64,000 bases of DNA from Dicaeum eximium (GCA_013396995.1 VWZP01007456.1:1322731-1386730), one strand, 5' to 3'. Positions 28,805-43,800 are shown, numbered from the stretch's first letter. The notes: generated by a model from the letters alone, not told the origin. Made by a program: numbers and translations.

Positions 28805-28843
28805 TTAGAGTCCCCAGGGGGCAGTTAATAAGACAGTTTGGTT
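28805..28843 (-). CDS. MTCL1: MTCL1 terminal coding exon, 12 residues and stop
   Basis: After the acceptor TTCTGTCCAG the frame, entered in phase 0, reads NQTVLLTAPWGL then TAA (28805-28807). As I know it, this is the exact C-terminus of mammalian MTCL1, where it follows GPME; here the previous exon ends GSIE. The intron is 3.5 kb. Conservation of so short a peptide, together with matching phase and acceptor, makes this a secure call. Confidence 0.95.
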   Translation of the reverse strand, partial: NQTVLLTAPWGL

Positions 28844-31800
28844 CTGGACAGAACAGACAGAAAAGAAAAAGAAAGCAAGTAGGTTGGAAAGAACTGCTTT
28901 AATTGATTATATGTTTTTAAAGTGAAGATTTCATGTCAGCAAGGAAGAAGTCTCCGATGTTACTACTCATTCAGATCATGTTACCAGTGTTACCACAGGG
29001 AAACTAATAATCAAAAAATAAAAGCTAAGCCACCAGCAGAAAAAGACTTAGAAAGGAAGCAAGCAAACAAACCAACCTTTTACAATCCTAGCACAGTTTC
29101 AGAAGTGGACATAGCAATAAACAAATAAAACATTTCTACTCAGCAGAGAAAGATATCTGTTATCCTTTGCCAACCTTGATTTGGGCTAGGGAAAAAACAC
29201 ATTACTATGATATGAATAAAGCTGTATTTTTTTTTCCCCTTCATTTGATTTCAAGGAAGAATTTCTGCTTAGGAAATCTTTAAGCAAGAAATGGCTGTTA
29301 TTTTTTGTTGCTTACACTTATTTTGCTCAGGTTTCATGACAACTCTTTTCCTCACCTTTCTCCTTTGTTTCTCTTCAGCAGTGATGCTGGATGGGAAACT
29401 CAAGCTTAACCAACAGCTCTCTGGTTCTGACAACACCTTCCCTGATTTTCAACATTTCTCCTCCCATGATGAATGGTTCAGGGTCAAACCTGTGGCAATT
29501 GCTTTGCCCTGGAGAGCAGAGGATGTAGCACCTGCTCTCTGATCTATGGGTCTGTGTGGATGGTCCTTTCCCAGTGTTGTCTCCAGAAATGAGTCTGACT
29601 CCCAGTCCAGGACTGTTGTGTAACCTCCACAATCTACACCCTCGCTAGTTATAAAAGCAAAATATTCCTAAAGTTCTTATATTGTTAGTTAGGTAATGCT
29701 AATCTGCATTTTTAATAGTAATATATAAATCCTATGATACGCACGTAAGATAGGGGTTTAGTGAATGAGCAGGATAAGACACTAGTAGGCCACACTTTGT
29801 GGATAGGAATTTGCCTGTAAGCATCTCTGGGCAAGTTAGAAAACGAAGTTATTGCTATTCTGTATGCATATACACTCACATGCACACCACATGTACATAA
29901 ACAGATGAATATATTAACTACACTTCATATTCGCAGCAGGAATATAGAAGGAAATTATGTAACTAAACAACTCAGAAGCCCAAATTGAGAAAAAGTCACC
30001 AACTGGTGCTGCATTCAAGTTTAAAGTTCATTAATATACCATGGCTGCAGAACCCAGAAGGCATTTGGTGGTAAGAAGGGCACTTGACTTGGCCAGAAAC
30101 CAACAGGTGAGAGGGAAGCAGAGCAGGAGGGTGGAAGCATTGTGTCAGCACTGCCCCAAGTACAAACCTGCTTTCTTCAAGATCATAATTCCCTGAACAG
30201 CTGTGTCTGGCTTTGTAAAAAATGTGCTAAGAGAATTTGTACAAAGTGTGAATTGTGTGGTCAGGGTAATCCACAAATAACCCAAGGCACCTGCAGAGTC
30301 TAAACTTATTTGTGGGTGGTTTTTTTCAGCAGCATGCTTCCCTTGAGTACATCTTCCAGAGCACCACCTCACTTAGGAAAAGCTAAGCTCGTTGTGTGAA
30401 TGCCCACCAGTTTCCTTTTCAATCCACATTCCTGAGAAATGCTAGGACCAGCCAAAGAACAAAACCTGTCCATCTAGACTACAGTCATAACAGCCATGTA
30501 GGAGTTGCAAGGAGAAACAAGTCTTAGCTCTAGGGCTCATAACTCAAAAAATTAGGCAAAAGATACTGAGAATTCACAAAAAGCAGCAATTTTCCATCAC
30601 AGTTTGATGGTCAATGAGTTTTTGCTAAATAGCATTGACCCAAATCTCTCTGTGCATCAAACTCAGGTACTGTTGCTAGTTTGTGTTTTGCCAACAGCAA
30701 TTTGTGATGATGTGGGATGGCATCCATCTACTTATATTTGAAATCTACTGAGGCAGTTAAAAGATACAGGAGGAAATCAAGAGTTTCCAGGCATACCTTG
30801 AAGGCAAAGCTGAATTTAACTTGTAAGAGTACAACACACTTCCTAATACAGACCAGTAGTGTATTCCCAGTATTTCAAACTAAGGACAAAATTCAGAGAT
30901 AGCTGGAAAAAGTCAAATGAATGAGGCTGTTTCCCACCTTTATTCACTCTGAGCTTTGTGCACAAAGACCACTTTCACTCACTAGTATTTATAATGTGCA
31001 TGTGGTTTCTTTTTTTTTTTTTTCAGTGTAAAAACTTCCCTGTTAATATCTGTTTAAACTGCACATAGGGGATATATCCTTAGGTTTGGCTTGTCTGTTA
31101 GGCAAAAAAGATCACATCCTCTGAGCAATACCTACAAAAAGAGATCTGATTGTACATTAAGAACCACCTACTAGGGCAAGGCAAACTGCAGACCAAAGGT
31201 TTCAGTGCTCAGGTCCTTGGAAATTTTTCATGCCAAATGTTGAGTTAGAAAATGGGGTTTGAACTTCCCTTTTGAGGTATCTGAGGCAGGGGTAGTAGGA
31301 GTCTGCCCAGCAAAGGCAAGGTGGATGTATGGGATGTGTAGGGGTCAAGGAGCTGCTTCCTTGTAGCCAGGGCTCACCACAAGACTAGGATGCCAAACGG
31401 GCAGCACAGGGCAGAGAGGATGAGGAGCGCCTGCCTCTGCCCTGGGGACTGTCACCAACCAGCAGTATGCACCCCTTTTCACGGCTGTACCAGAAAGGCA
31501 ACATATGCATGTAAGATCTGGGCATAATTCAGCTTTTCTGGGCTTCGTAGGACTTTCAAGTGCTCTCAAAGGTTCACCAGAAACAGGAGGTTTAAATACT
31601 GGTAACTGAAAGCTTTTATCCATCATTATACCTTCTTTTTTTGTTGATTGCTGTTGCACCTGAGACTGACCCCAAACATCTGGGCACACTTGCTGAGACA
31701 GATGATGACTGCTACACTGTTGATGACAAAATACCAGCAAGGAGGTCTTAAACATTAAATATATGTGTGCCTAGATTAGTCGATTATATGTGTATATTTG

Positions 31801-34800
31801 CTTTTTGTTATTTTTGTGAGGCAGGAGCAGTCAGTACCAAACATCACGCCATTCAATCACATTCACAGACCTGAGCCAAACTTAATCAGATACATTCAGA
31901 AAAGATATGCTGAAGGCCCTGAAGTTTTGCTCTAGAGTATTGTAGAGACTATTTTCCACACAAACTTGTAAAGACCCATTCTTGTGCAGGAGAAAGAATC
32001 TACCTTTCCATCCAGCATAAAAATTTACAAACCTAGTGTCCCTAGAGCATGTGGTGTATTTTGTGACAGAAAACCCTTATCCCGGCCGTTCAGGGAAGAA
32101 CCATTTTTTATCTCACAAAGGATAAAACTCTTCTGATGCTTTCAAGCCAAATAAGCTGTCAGGATAGAAATTCAATTCTTTCATGCATTCTCCAGTGACT
32201 AATCCAAAGTTTCATGACTGGAAATTGATGGTGGTACCAGGACAGGACCAGGATATTCACTGTAAGTACTCACTACTACTGCAAGAGATCTCATAACACA
32301 TTTGCTCAAAGAAGAGTGCACTTAGCTATAGGAGGAAAAACAAACAAACTCATTACCTCTATGGACCCTGGATCTACTTTGACAATTTCTCCTGTGCTGT
32401 TGTCATTGCTAAGATTTGGTGGGCTGTGTGAAGGTAGCCTTCTCTCTTCCTTTAAGGCATGCTCCAAAAGTTTCTTATTCAAGATCCTGGCAGCATTTTC
32501 TGCAAGTGTGTACCCTGGAGGAGCAGATAAGTCCTGCCTAATACTTGTCACCTCAGTTCCTTCTTCCTTTTGTGTCTCTGTCCCCAGCCGGAGAGGACTG
32601 GGTGATCTGCCGCGGGCGTTTGTACATGGCTCCTGCAACGTGCCCAGCTCTGGTCTGGGTTCTGCTGACCTGGACCGGCTGCCAGACCTGGGGCATTTTT
32701 GGAAGGTCTCATGAAAGATGGGGCTATGGTCAATGATGTTGAACAAACTGGACAGGCCATCGTTGATAGTGGTGTGGACAGGACTCTCCCGCGTGGTAGT
32801 TGATCGAGCCCAGGCGGACTCACTGAATCCTTTCTGAGGTGTGCCAGGCAAAGTCCGGTTATTTGGCTGGTCTGATTTGGGAAGGGCTTTTCTTTGCAGC
32901 TTTGGAGAGCCATATTTGGGGGAGCAGCATGTGCGTTCAAACTTAGCCTGGACCTTCTCAATGACGGGGGTCACCTGCCTGCTTCTTAGGCTTCTGGATG
33001 GCGAAGAGACGGGCGTAGACCCCCCCTTTGGTGTCAGACACTTGTGTGGACTGCTGGTGATATTGCGCAGGGTTTCCGTCTGCAGGCCGACGCTGATGGT
33101 CTGGGTGGTCTGTGTCCCTGTGGTTCTCATGCCGTTGGTCTGGCACGCCGTGTCCTTGAACTGAGGCTCTGTGGAATTGGAGCGTATCGCGTTCCGGACA
33201 GAGAAAGCCACCTCCTTCATGTCATCGCTCATGTTCTTGGACATCTCCAAGCTGTGCAAGGGTGAGGCAAAGCCCACAGTAGTGCAAATAGGACGTTCAA
33301 TGGGATGAAGACCATTCTCCAGAAAATCTTTATGGTGTTTGGCCAGGTCACAAGACCACCTTCCAAACATATCCGAGGAAGCACCTTTTGTCTCAGTGAC
33401 GTTCCCCTTAGCTTTGGTCACAGAAAACAGGAAGTCTGGCTCAGCCTGGTTTTTCCCTTCACTGCCAGCGATCACTGAGTTATCGAACCTACGGACAACC
33501 GGCGGGCTGTGAAATACCCGCACTCCCATTTTGTCAGTTACACCGTGGCTCCTCGTTGGCTGCTTCTGGCAGTGCTCTGGGCTGGTCATGGTGTTGGTGG
33601 TCATAGTGACACTGGTCGTGAGGTACCATGAGGATGCCTGGAATGGATCTGAAGCAGGATCATTCCCAGCTTTTCCAATTTCTGTCCTTTCTGCCCAGAC
33701 CTCTGCAGGCTTCTCAGTTGCCCCACCATGGTTCCTAGTGTTACTGTAATCCCAGTTTTTGTTGAACTCTTCAATGTATTTCAGATCATCAGGAGACAAG
33801 GGAGGGGTTATATCATCTTTGCTGCCAGATGAAGGCAAATTTTTTTCTGGTAGAAATGGAGAAATGTCCATCAGGCGCTGAAATTCGGACATGGAAGAAA
33901 CAGACATTGCCCTGGAGGGAGGAACACAAGAGAGTCACTCATGCACCTGGAAATTGTCACACAGTAATTTATTTTCAGCCCCAAACTCTGGAAATCCAAC
34001 TTGAACCATCTGCTTACATATAAAACCACTTCAGTCATTGAATCATAGACTGTCCTGAGTTGGAAGGGACCCACAAGGATCATCAAAGTCTAACTTTTGG
34101 CCCTGCACAGGATACTCCAAAAATGACATCATGTGCCTGAGAGAATTGTCTAAACACCTCCTGAACTTGTCAGGTTTGATACCATGACCACTTCCCTGGG
34201 GAGCCTGTTCCAGTGTCCAAGTACCCTCTGTGTGAAAAACCATTTCCTAGTTTTCCTTCCTTTAGCTCTTTCTTTCAGTTAAGTCTCCTTTTATTATCTT
34301 TGAAATAGCTGTGAACGCAAACATCTGTGGTGTGCCATTAAAAGTACCAAACGGTTTACTAGAATTTCTTAATTTACTGCTTTCTCATGGAGTACTGCTT
34401 GGCAAATATCTGTAATGGGGAACGGTAGGATGCATCTCAGAATAACAGAGTAACAGAAAATGAGTGTTTGTGGCAATATGAGGCACACCTTTCAAAGCAA
34501 GTGTAGAGTATTTCTGACCTGCTGGAATATCATCAAGTCCACCCCCACTCCTGAGACTGCCCAGGCTGCACAGCTGGTGTGCAGTGATGTGGGACATCCA
34601 GCAGAAATGCTGCTACATTGAACTGGCTTGGTCAGTTGAGCTCATGCTGAAATTTAACCAAAGGGAATCTCTAAGTGATAATGCTGAATTTCACTTATTT
34701 GTGCAAATCACAGCCATTCAGATGAGTTATCCTACTGCTTTATTTTAAGAAAAAAATTCAAAAATTTTGAATGGGACTAAATAAAAATGCAAATGAGTGT

Positions 34801-37800
34801 AGTTATCAGAGTCGGTTCAATGAGGTATTTCAAGCTGGATGAGAAGTCAGCAAGCAGTGGTTTTCATGGATCAGTGATCCAAAGGATACAGCCAAGTGAC
34901 ACTGTGAGTTTTTAATCAAGAGCTCCTGCTGCAGTTTGGGTGTGTGTCTGTTAGGGATTCAGGTGAGTACAGTTTCTAAATGGATCTCCTAGTCAGATGC
35001 TCTGGTTTGCATCAGGAAGGCAATCTCAGAGAGCACAGGCTTTGTTCCTTTGGGATGAAAATGAGCTGGAAGATGCCCTCCAGAAGCACAACTAATGCAT
35101 TCTAGGCCTAGGTGAGTATTCAACCCATAGGATAAGACCAGAACCAGTCCAAAGCAAAATATCTGTGACATACAGCAGCATATCAGGTCCTCAGCACTGA
35201 GTGTTTTCCTCTATATGTTGGTGTCTGCAGTGGGTACTGCACTGCTTGCTAAGGCAGGTGTAGATTCCACTGTAAGCTGCAGCTTCCTGCACTTTCATAG
35301 AGTTTGATCTTTGTGCATGACAGCTGAATGTGGCCCAAGTTAATCAGAGTAGAACAGAGGCATATTGAGACAAATTAATCCCTGGGTAAATCCATTAATC
35401 TGGCTTGCAGGCTGTTTAGGAGGTGCCATGGCTATGTCCTGAGGCTGTGGTTTGGGTACAGAGAGTTCTAGTTCCAGCAGCTGAGTATTTGCTAAAACTT
35501 CCCCTGTAAGTTCTACTCACCTTTGAAGATTTCCTTTGTGTGTTTCTTCCTCCTGAATGAAAACAGAAACAAGCAGGATAAGTTATTTCTAAAGATGTTG
35601 GTGGCATTAGCTTATGGGTATTTTGTCATTCATTTCCTATTAGTTGCACCAGATATTTTTGTCTCTAAAAAGTGTCTGATTTTCTCTCTTATATAGGTTC
35701 TTTAAGTGCCAGTGGGAATATTCTTCACTTTGTACATAGGCAGGAGAGTGGGCAATCCCATCAGGATAACACACTGCACAGGTAAAGCCTGCATGCCAAA
35801 TCTACAACAGCTTTGAATTTTATATTCCCATGCAATCACAAATAGATGTAGGCCAAAAAAGGCTTTTTCTCCACAATATATTGTTTCAGACTATATATTT
35901 TTGAGTGATAATTTTTCTGTGGAGGAAATCTACTTTATGCTAGAGGCCTGGCTGTGCTGAAATAAAAGAGAAACTGAGTTTCTTTGACATAATATTTCAT
36001 TATACATTTTCTAGGAACCAACAAGCGGCACCAGTTGAAATTCCTTAAGCTTGATACATTAAATGTGTGGGAAGACTTGCTTGTTTCATAGACAGAATAC
36101 CTACAGCTTGCTAACAGCATTAAGATGTTTTTATGGCAGTTATTTCCCTGTGACAATCCCCATAATGAGTTGGGGTTTTAAATAGCTACTTCTGAAGCAT
36201 TTGCTCTACAGTTTTCCTAACTGTTTACTTATATTTCTAGTAAAGTACAGGGAATGCAAAATAGGATTGGGGGGAAAAAAAACCCCATTGGTACTGTACG
36301 TATTTTATTTGACCTCATGAAATCAAGAACAGTACCAAATGTGAATTTCAAATTGGGACTGTTTAAAACCAGCACTGCTTAACTCAGCAAATACCTTTCT
36401 GGTATTTATCCTGGGTCAGGGAAAAAAAAAAAGTAGTAAACTGATCCTCCTTGCATTCACTGTGGTACAATTCTGGAATAACATCGGTGGCTTCAGTAGA
36501 GTTACTGCAGAGCAAATCTGACCTAACTGCACGCATAATCAGGGTGAAGACTGGATTGACTTCTGCTGCAGTTAGTACCAAAAAGAAAATATAGTGGAAG
36601 GTAGAGTCAGCAAACTGCAGTTGCCTCTGTGCATCCTCAGTTAAACTACTCATTAAACTCCAATCAGTCTCGCTTCAGCAAACCCTCTGAGGGAAAATTA
36701 CTGTTCCCAGGTTTCCCTAAAACATGTTTTGAAGGAAAGAAGCTATGCAAATATCACCAAGGACAAATTTTGCTGCCCACCCTTTTGTTAATGGTGGTAA
36801 TATCTGAAAAACCGAAAAGGGAAGAGAGATTTTCTCTGAAAATCAGACTGAATTTGAAAGAATGGGAACAGCAATCAAAATCAGGCACAGAACTTAGTTC
36901 CCTGGTAGTGTTACCAACATTCTTCGCTGTGCACTTGGACATGTATGAAACAAAGGCTAAGAAATAATCAATATGGGATCCCACACTGCTAGCAATACCC
37001 TTGTGCCACCAAGGGAAGAAAATGTAACTGGAATACATAGCTACCTACAGCTATGTAAAAAGGACAGTCACACTTCTTGCCTCTGTTAATCTTTTTTTCT
37101 CTTCCTCTCAAAGAACTTGATTTCTTAATCCTTTAGTTCTGTACCAGCATTTGGGGACAGGGACACTTGGTGTCATTCAGAAACCATGTAAACAAACTGT
37201 GAAGACCCGGCACTGATGAAAATAAGCCTGCCATGGTGAAGGACATAGACTTCATTCACCTTTTCCTCCTGTCATCTCTTAGCACTGTTTTATATCTTTA
37301 TAGCTTTATGGTATGACTTCAGGGTAGGTACTTTGCTGATTAATAACTTTATTTTTTAACATCTCACTTACTTATGCTGATCTGTTTAGAAGGCAAGCAT
37401 GGCAGAACAATCAGAAGTGCCTCTCTACAGCTCTTACTACTTTACTAACAAAGTAACTAATTTTCTTCATAAATATGTACCTACTTACAATTGGAAAAGA
37501 TTTAAGACCTTCTAAGCCAGTATGTTGTGTCAAATATAGTTCTCATACATAACATGAATGGCCACAAGATGAAGTAATCTTTGGGACCTTCAGGCTGGCT
37601 CCCAGTTTCTCAGGTGACTAACACTGGTCTAATCAGCTTATAAGAAGAAATGAAAACTTGTCCATACCAAATTCACTACTGGGTAACTGTAAGCAATGCC
37701 TCTGACACAATATCTCACTTCCTACAGCAGGGAAGCTGCACTGATTCTGACAGAAGAGATAACATGACAGCATGCTAAAATGAGAAGAGCTCATACTTCT

Positions 37801-40800
37801 GGTAGTCCAGTCAAGAACTTCTCCCGCTCCAGCTGCCGAGAGCGATGCTCTTCGGGCTCCTCGGGGGAGTCGAGAGACAGCGACTCCAGGAAGAGGTTTT
37901 CCGTGGCGCTGCAGCGGTCGCTCTCCTTCAGCTTGGACAGCGACCGCTCGTCAAACTGGATGGTGTCGGAATCAGAGTAGGACCTGGAGCCCATGGAACG
38001 AGGCACGCGGAGCGGCCCCTGGGGCGCGAACGGCCGGCGGCTGCTCTCGCTCTGGTCACACACCAAACCACCCCCTCTCCGCGGGCTCGCTTCTTTCTGC
38101 AGCTGGAGACAAGGCACATTAAAGGAACAGCAATTACTTCTGCAGTGTGTGGCATTTGGCAGAACTCATCCTTCCCCAGGAGCAAGGCACCCATGCCCTG
38201 GGGATTACAGCCCTGCCCCAGGGATGCATCTCCAAGGGACACTGGCCTTGCTCTACTGGTCGTTCCACAAAGGGAGTTTTCTCCAGAACTTTAATGCTAT
38301 TACTCATGGGATTTTGAGTGACTAAATGTGTATATGTACAGATTTGCTTATTTACATGTGTATGTATACATATATACACACTGAGTGTATATATATATGT
38401 ATGTATATATACACAAAATAATGCATCTGTCTGTAATCTGGTTTTTAAAGAAACAAATCAACACAGACTGTTATTTAAAAGCAATCTTAATAGCAGTACA
38501 AGTAGAAGCTGATGGAAGAGGGAGCGAATCGCCTTCTCATCAAAACAAACAAATTTTTCTTCAGGTCAGCAACACTAAGATTGCACTTTTATGTATATCA
38601 CTTGTTTCCAGAGGTGGAAAATTATGCTTAACAAAAACCAAAAGCTTTGTTTTATAATGGCCTAGCCTGAATGTATGGCTGGGAAGTTGAGTATTTGTAC
38701 AGAACAGCATTGTCAAAGCGATGAATTAGGCATGTAGAACATGTTCAAAGAAAATGTGTATTTATAGAAGGGGCACCAAAGCCATTAACTCTGCAGTTCT
38801 CAAAAACTGGTGAAGAGAGGGCGAGCTATTAGTGAAATTGCCAATATTAAAATTAGATTATGTGATCAACTTCTCTTTTAACTGTAAATACAACGGTATG
38901 GATGAAGTAAGTGATAATTTCAAACATGATAAATGACCGCAGGACTCTGATAAGAACTCTGATATTTTGCTAGAGCAGCATGTTAAGATTAGTGACAACA
39001 AACTGAAAATGCAAGTCATTCACTAGGGCCCTGGAAACTGAGAACCTACAAAACATATTCATCCTGCTGCTTGTGTTCGGAAAAATAAACAGACATTGTA
39101 TTGCTTAATGTAGACCAAACCATTTTAGGTCTCAAATGATTAAATTTACACTTGAGCTGAAAACAGTGAGATTTTTTTTCTTGATTCAGGTCTACAAAAA
39201 GGGAAATGCATCTTCAGTGTTTTGCTCATGATAAACAAAATCTGAAATAGTTTTATTAAAGAGGGGTGTCCTATAAAGGTAGGGGCTGGAAGGTGTATAC
39301 CAAGAGATCCTGGAGGCCATTCCTGAGCATATGGGCAAGATTCAAAGGAAGGAGAAATGGCAATTACATGCTTTCTTTATAGATAGCTCCAATTGCAAGC
39401 CCTTCAGAGTTTTAGGGATCCTATAAGGACAGTGTTCTGGAAACCTTTCTGAGAGAACAGTACCAATACTGCCTTACTCTATGAACCTCAGAGAGCTGAC
39501 AGGAGAATTAAAGTGACAAATAGTGCCCTAACTTTTTAAGAATGACTTTAATTTTTAAGAATAACTTTGAGTCCCCATGTGTTTATACCTTTAAATACAC
39601 AACTTTTCATACAGGTGGTCTTGTGGGTTTAAATATTTGTCAGTGTGCTCTGTGCACAACTAGCTTTAGGACCATAGGGGAGGGAGATTATCTAAGGGAA
39701 AATGAAGTGACAGAGTACTTAAAAAGAAAAAACAACAACTGTGAGCTCTGAAGAAAGTAGGTCATCATGTTTTTTCTATGCGAGCAGTATTCCCTTCACC
39801 ATCCAGGGTAAAGTATTTTATATCTTTTATACATTGGTGTGACTCCCCCTTATCAGACATGTATTATTCAGGAGCTGTGTGAAAGCAGACTGGCATAAAG
39901 CATTAGAATGAAATGTGGCACACACTTCTGCTATCTCTTAGACTTTGTTTCAAACAAACACAGTGGTGTAGTCTCCTCATCCTCTGTGTATTTCCATACA
40001 TGGAATACACACACCAAAACCCTGGGGAGTAGGACTTCAGAGATGTACTAATTGTTTCCATATAAAGCAGGGCATGACTGCAATCTGAGAGGATATTCAA
40101 CTAAAAGCTTGCAAATATTTGGAAGCTTCCTGTCACACAGGGAAATGTTTGATTATAAGCAAGATGGAGTTATGAAGTTTTGTAGGCAGGTAGCCAAGAT
40201 TCCAAATGCTATTTCTGGTCATCTAGTCCTCTGCAATTAGCTTGATATAATATTTTTTATTTCCCCTATTCACTGTCAATTCTGTATACAACTCTGTTGG
40301 CACAGTAAATACATAGTTAAAGCCTAGAGGTTTCAGAAACATAACAAAAGGAATCAGTTCCAGCACTAGCTAAGAGCTATTTTGTAGGCTCTCCCAAGAT
40401 GACACCAAGAGGTTATGTCAGGTTTTAAGAGAATTAAAAACTAGATAACATTAACAGAGATTTCTCAGTGGCTTCCTTCAAAGTGCCCCATTCCCAGGGA
40501 ATGGAAAAAGCAGACTTTAACCAGGTTAAGCCCCTCAAGCTATTGAGGATATACCTAAAACCCCACCATTTATAAGGACAGGAAAATAAACATCCAAAGA
40601 AGTACCAGTGATTCTTCAAAGAAAATTTTCTGTCTACATCCTTAGTATATTGGAAAATTTTCTGAGGGTTATTTAATTCCCACTGTGCACAAAGAATCCA
40701 TAGGAGGTAGTTTGGCCACTACAACCCAACAGTTAGAAACCAGCCCAGTCAAGCCATAGAGAACCAACTAAGCACCTTCTGCCACCGAATCCTGCAAAGC

Positions 40801-43800
40801 AGGAACTTTGCATGATGAGTTTTGCTATAAGGCTCACAGGCTCTGATGGTTTAATCTTAGGAGATGCACTGCTGTGTTCCATTATAAGGGGTAGCTCAAA
40901 AAGCTGCACGAAGTGCACCTCAGATATATAGGAGATTAAAAAATTCAGAATATAGTTTGTTGATATTTTGAAATTTAGAAGCTCAAAAATCACATTTCTT
41001 GGTCTATAAAACCTTCATGTTTGGCACTGCCCACTCAGACTTACACTTTAAGGATTGATTTTAGAAATACCCACATGAGCATGGGATTTTCCTAAGTGCT
41101 TCTCTGTGGGTTTAACAGCCACAGCTCAAACCAAGGTTTAGTCTTGTACTCATAATATTTCCAGCCTAATGTCTTATCTTTAACTTCTTGTTGCAGCCCT
41201 GACATGGAAGATGAGACCCAGACAATGAATCCTTTTCAAAAAATGGTCATGAAGTTACACTAGGCTTCCATTGATTTAAACCTGTGAGGCCACTCTGTGC
41301 TTTGCTCAAGTAAAATGCTCCCTAAAGACCATGCACAAGTCTGGTGTGGTTTCATTTCTGATGTCCTAAGGACAGAATGTATTCAGTTAGTTGGGGATCT
41401 ACAACTTCAGTTGTTTCTCCTGCTGTTCCTGGAATGCATGACTCAGAGCCGAATAATGTTCAGCCAAAAACAGTTTTAACTCCCCCTTATAAAACTTCAT
41501 TTTTTGTGTAGCTTCCAGGCTGATAATAAATTCATTAGGTATTATTTGTCTCTAATACTAAGCAGGTGAAAATACAGATAGGCATGAAAACAAGGGGGTA
41601 GGTATGCATTTCCCAGATTTGCAAATGATGACAGAGGTTTGCACAAAATTCACGTGACCAATATTTTTCTGAATATTTAGTACTGTGAATATTTAGACTG
41701 ATAACTGTGTCTGTTATCAGTCAGGGTTCTTCATGTTAAACCCTGTGTTCCTTTGCCAGAGAAAAAGAATCCAGTTGAGACTGAATAGCTGCAGCAGCTG
41801 CATCTTTCGTGGCTAATTCACAGATGAACATGGCTTCTCTTTCTTTGGTACACAACAAGCTGTGTACCAAACCTTGAATAACTCTGGGTTGAGTGCTTTA
41901 GCACAGAGATGCACTAAAGCTTTCAAACAGAATGTGACCATGCTTGCCCAGGATAATTGAAATGAGGAAATGACCTCTAACCTAGAGCTGATTTCTCATA
42001 AGTGGTCTTCTATAGGGATTATGAGCATTTTCCTTTTACCCCCTTGTGTATATAAATTGTTTCGTAACATGAGAAACATTGATGTAGCCAAGGAAGCAAA
42101 ATCATTCCTGTGCTACTTCTTAATGTCCCTTGAGCTTGGCCTGCATTTAGTAATGGTGCAATGGCCTCATTCTTTCAGACAGACATGCTCACCCAGGATG
42201 ACTCCTTACCTGACGGCTCCTTACCTGCTCTATCCGCCTGAGCAGCTCCTTCTTTTGACGGTCCCATTCTCGCCGGTCCCTATCAAGCCTGTCCAAGAGC
42301 TCCACCTTTTCCCGGTTCCAGTTCTTCTCACTGTGCTGGATTTGCCAGCGGAGGTCCATCACCACGCTGTGGCTGTCAGCCAGAAGCTTCTTGTGCTCTT
42401 CTCTTTCCCTTTTAAAAGCTCCTTTTGCATCCGAACCGAGACCTGTTTCTCCAGAGGTGTTCTCACTCTTCCCTTCCAGCTGGCATTAAAGTCAAATGTT
42501 ACTAGGATGTTAAACTTCCTGCAATAAAAACCTTTGCCTGACAACAGATTAAAGACCTAACTTTACAAAGATAATGGCAGAATAATAGCAATTCTTACAT
42601 CTTAGGATCTCAATAAATGATCAAATATGTTCCGTGTAGAAAAAGTTCTAAAATCAAGACAGTGAAAACTACAGAGAATAACTTCTCAAGCTCTACCAGT
42701 TCATGCTCTTAAGGTACCAGTTACAATCTTTCTGCTGGGAATATAGGTACCAGTAATGAAGGAAACATGGAGATAAACTCCAACCTCATCATTATCTCTG
42801 AGATAATTTCCAAGACAATGTCCTCAGCTCCTGCTCTGCTTTTGTGCTCTCACTCAGTGCACCTGAAACCTAAGGAAAGTGAGTTAATCTTCTGAAGAGA
42901 CTTATCCCACAATAACTCTCAGCAGTGGAGTTGAACCTTCTGCTTCCAGCATGGTACACTCTGAGGTCAGAATGGTTGTACAAGACTGTGTTCAGATGGA
43001 TCCTGAAAAACCTCCCAGGTGCAGAGATTACACAACCTCTCTGGTCAAGCTGGGCCAACGCTGCACTGTTGTCAGAGGGAAAAAGTGCTCAATTGTTTTG
43101 AGTAAGTTCAAGCGAGTGAAGAATTTATCCTTGGAACCTGACCTTCTGTTGACAGCTCAGTAGGTGCGTGTGTGACTCAGAATGGGATACATCTCCATCC
43201 CCTGGCTCTGCAGGTGAAATGGAGTGAAAAGCAGCGAAAGCTCATTTCCCCTCTGGAGTTAACACTGTCCTCAAAAATGAGAGGCAGCAGGTCTGCTGGG
43301 AAGCATATTCCTCCAGCAAGAGAGAAGGACAACACCTTTACCTTGCCCTATGTGGAAAATAAGCCCAAACTTTCTGAGCAAAGAAATTTCAGACTGGATT
43401 CAGGAATGATGCTTACTAGTCTCTGGAGCAGCCTCCCTAAAAAATTGACTGAGAGATTATTGCTTGAGTTACCTAAATTGTACTGAGCTGCAGAGAGCAT
43501 CCTGTTACAGTCACTTGCAGTGACAGGGAAATCTTCAAAACACCGGCATCTCCTACCACTAATTTTCAGAGTCCAGTTGTTTTCTTTCAAATGACCAACC
43601 AACCAACCAACCAACCAACCAACCAACCAAAAAAATCAATTTTGAAAGAGCAGCATCCTATTTTAACAAAGTTGACGTGATATCATCTTTCTCAAACCTG
43701 TATACCACATGATATGAGATTACCATACCATACCATACCATACCATACCATACCATACCATACCATACCATACCATACCATACCATACCATACCATACCA

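Larger units (their letters stand above)
33912..37796 (-). other. MTCL1: MTCL1 introns around the 32-nt micro-exon
   Basis: Two introns (33912-35520 and 35553-37796). The lower one carries the CR1 fragment at 34035-34285. No other feature was seen. Confidence 0.85.

Noticed and set aside
41970..42527. 185-codon plus-strand open frame
   Set aside because: Much of it is the antisense shadow of the conserved MTCL1 exon at 42225-42479.
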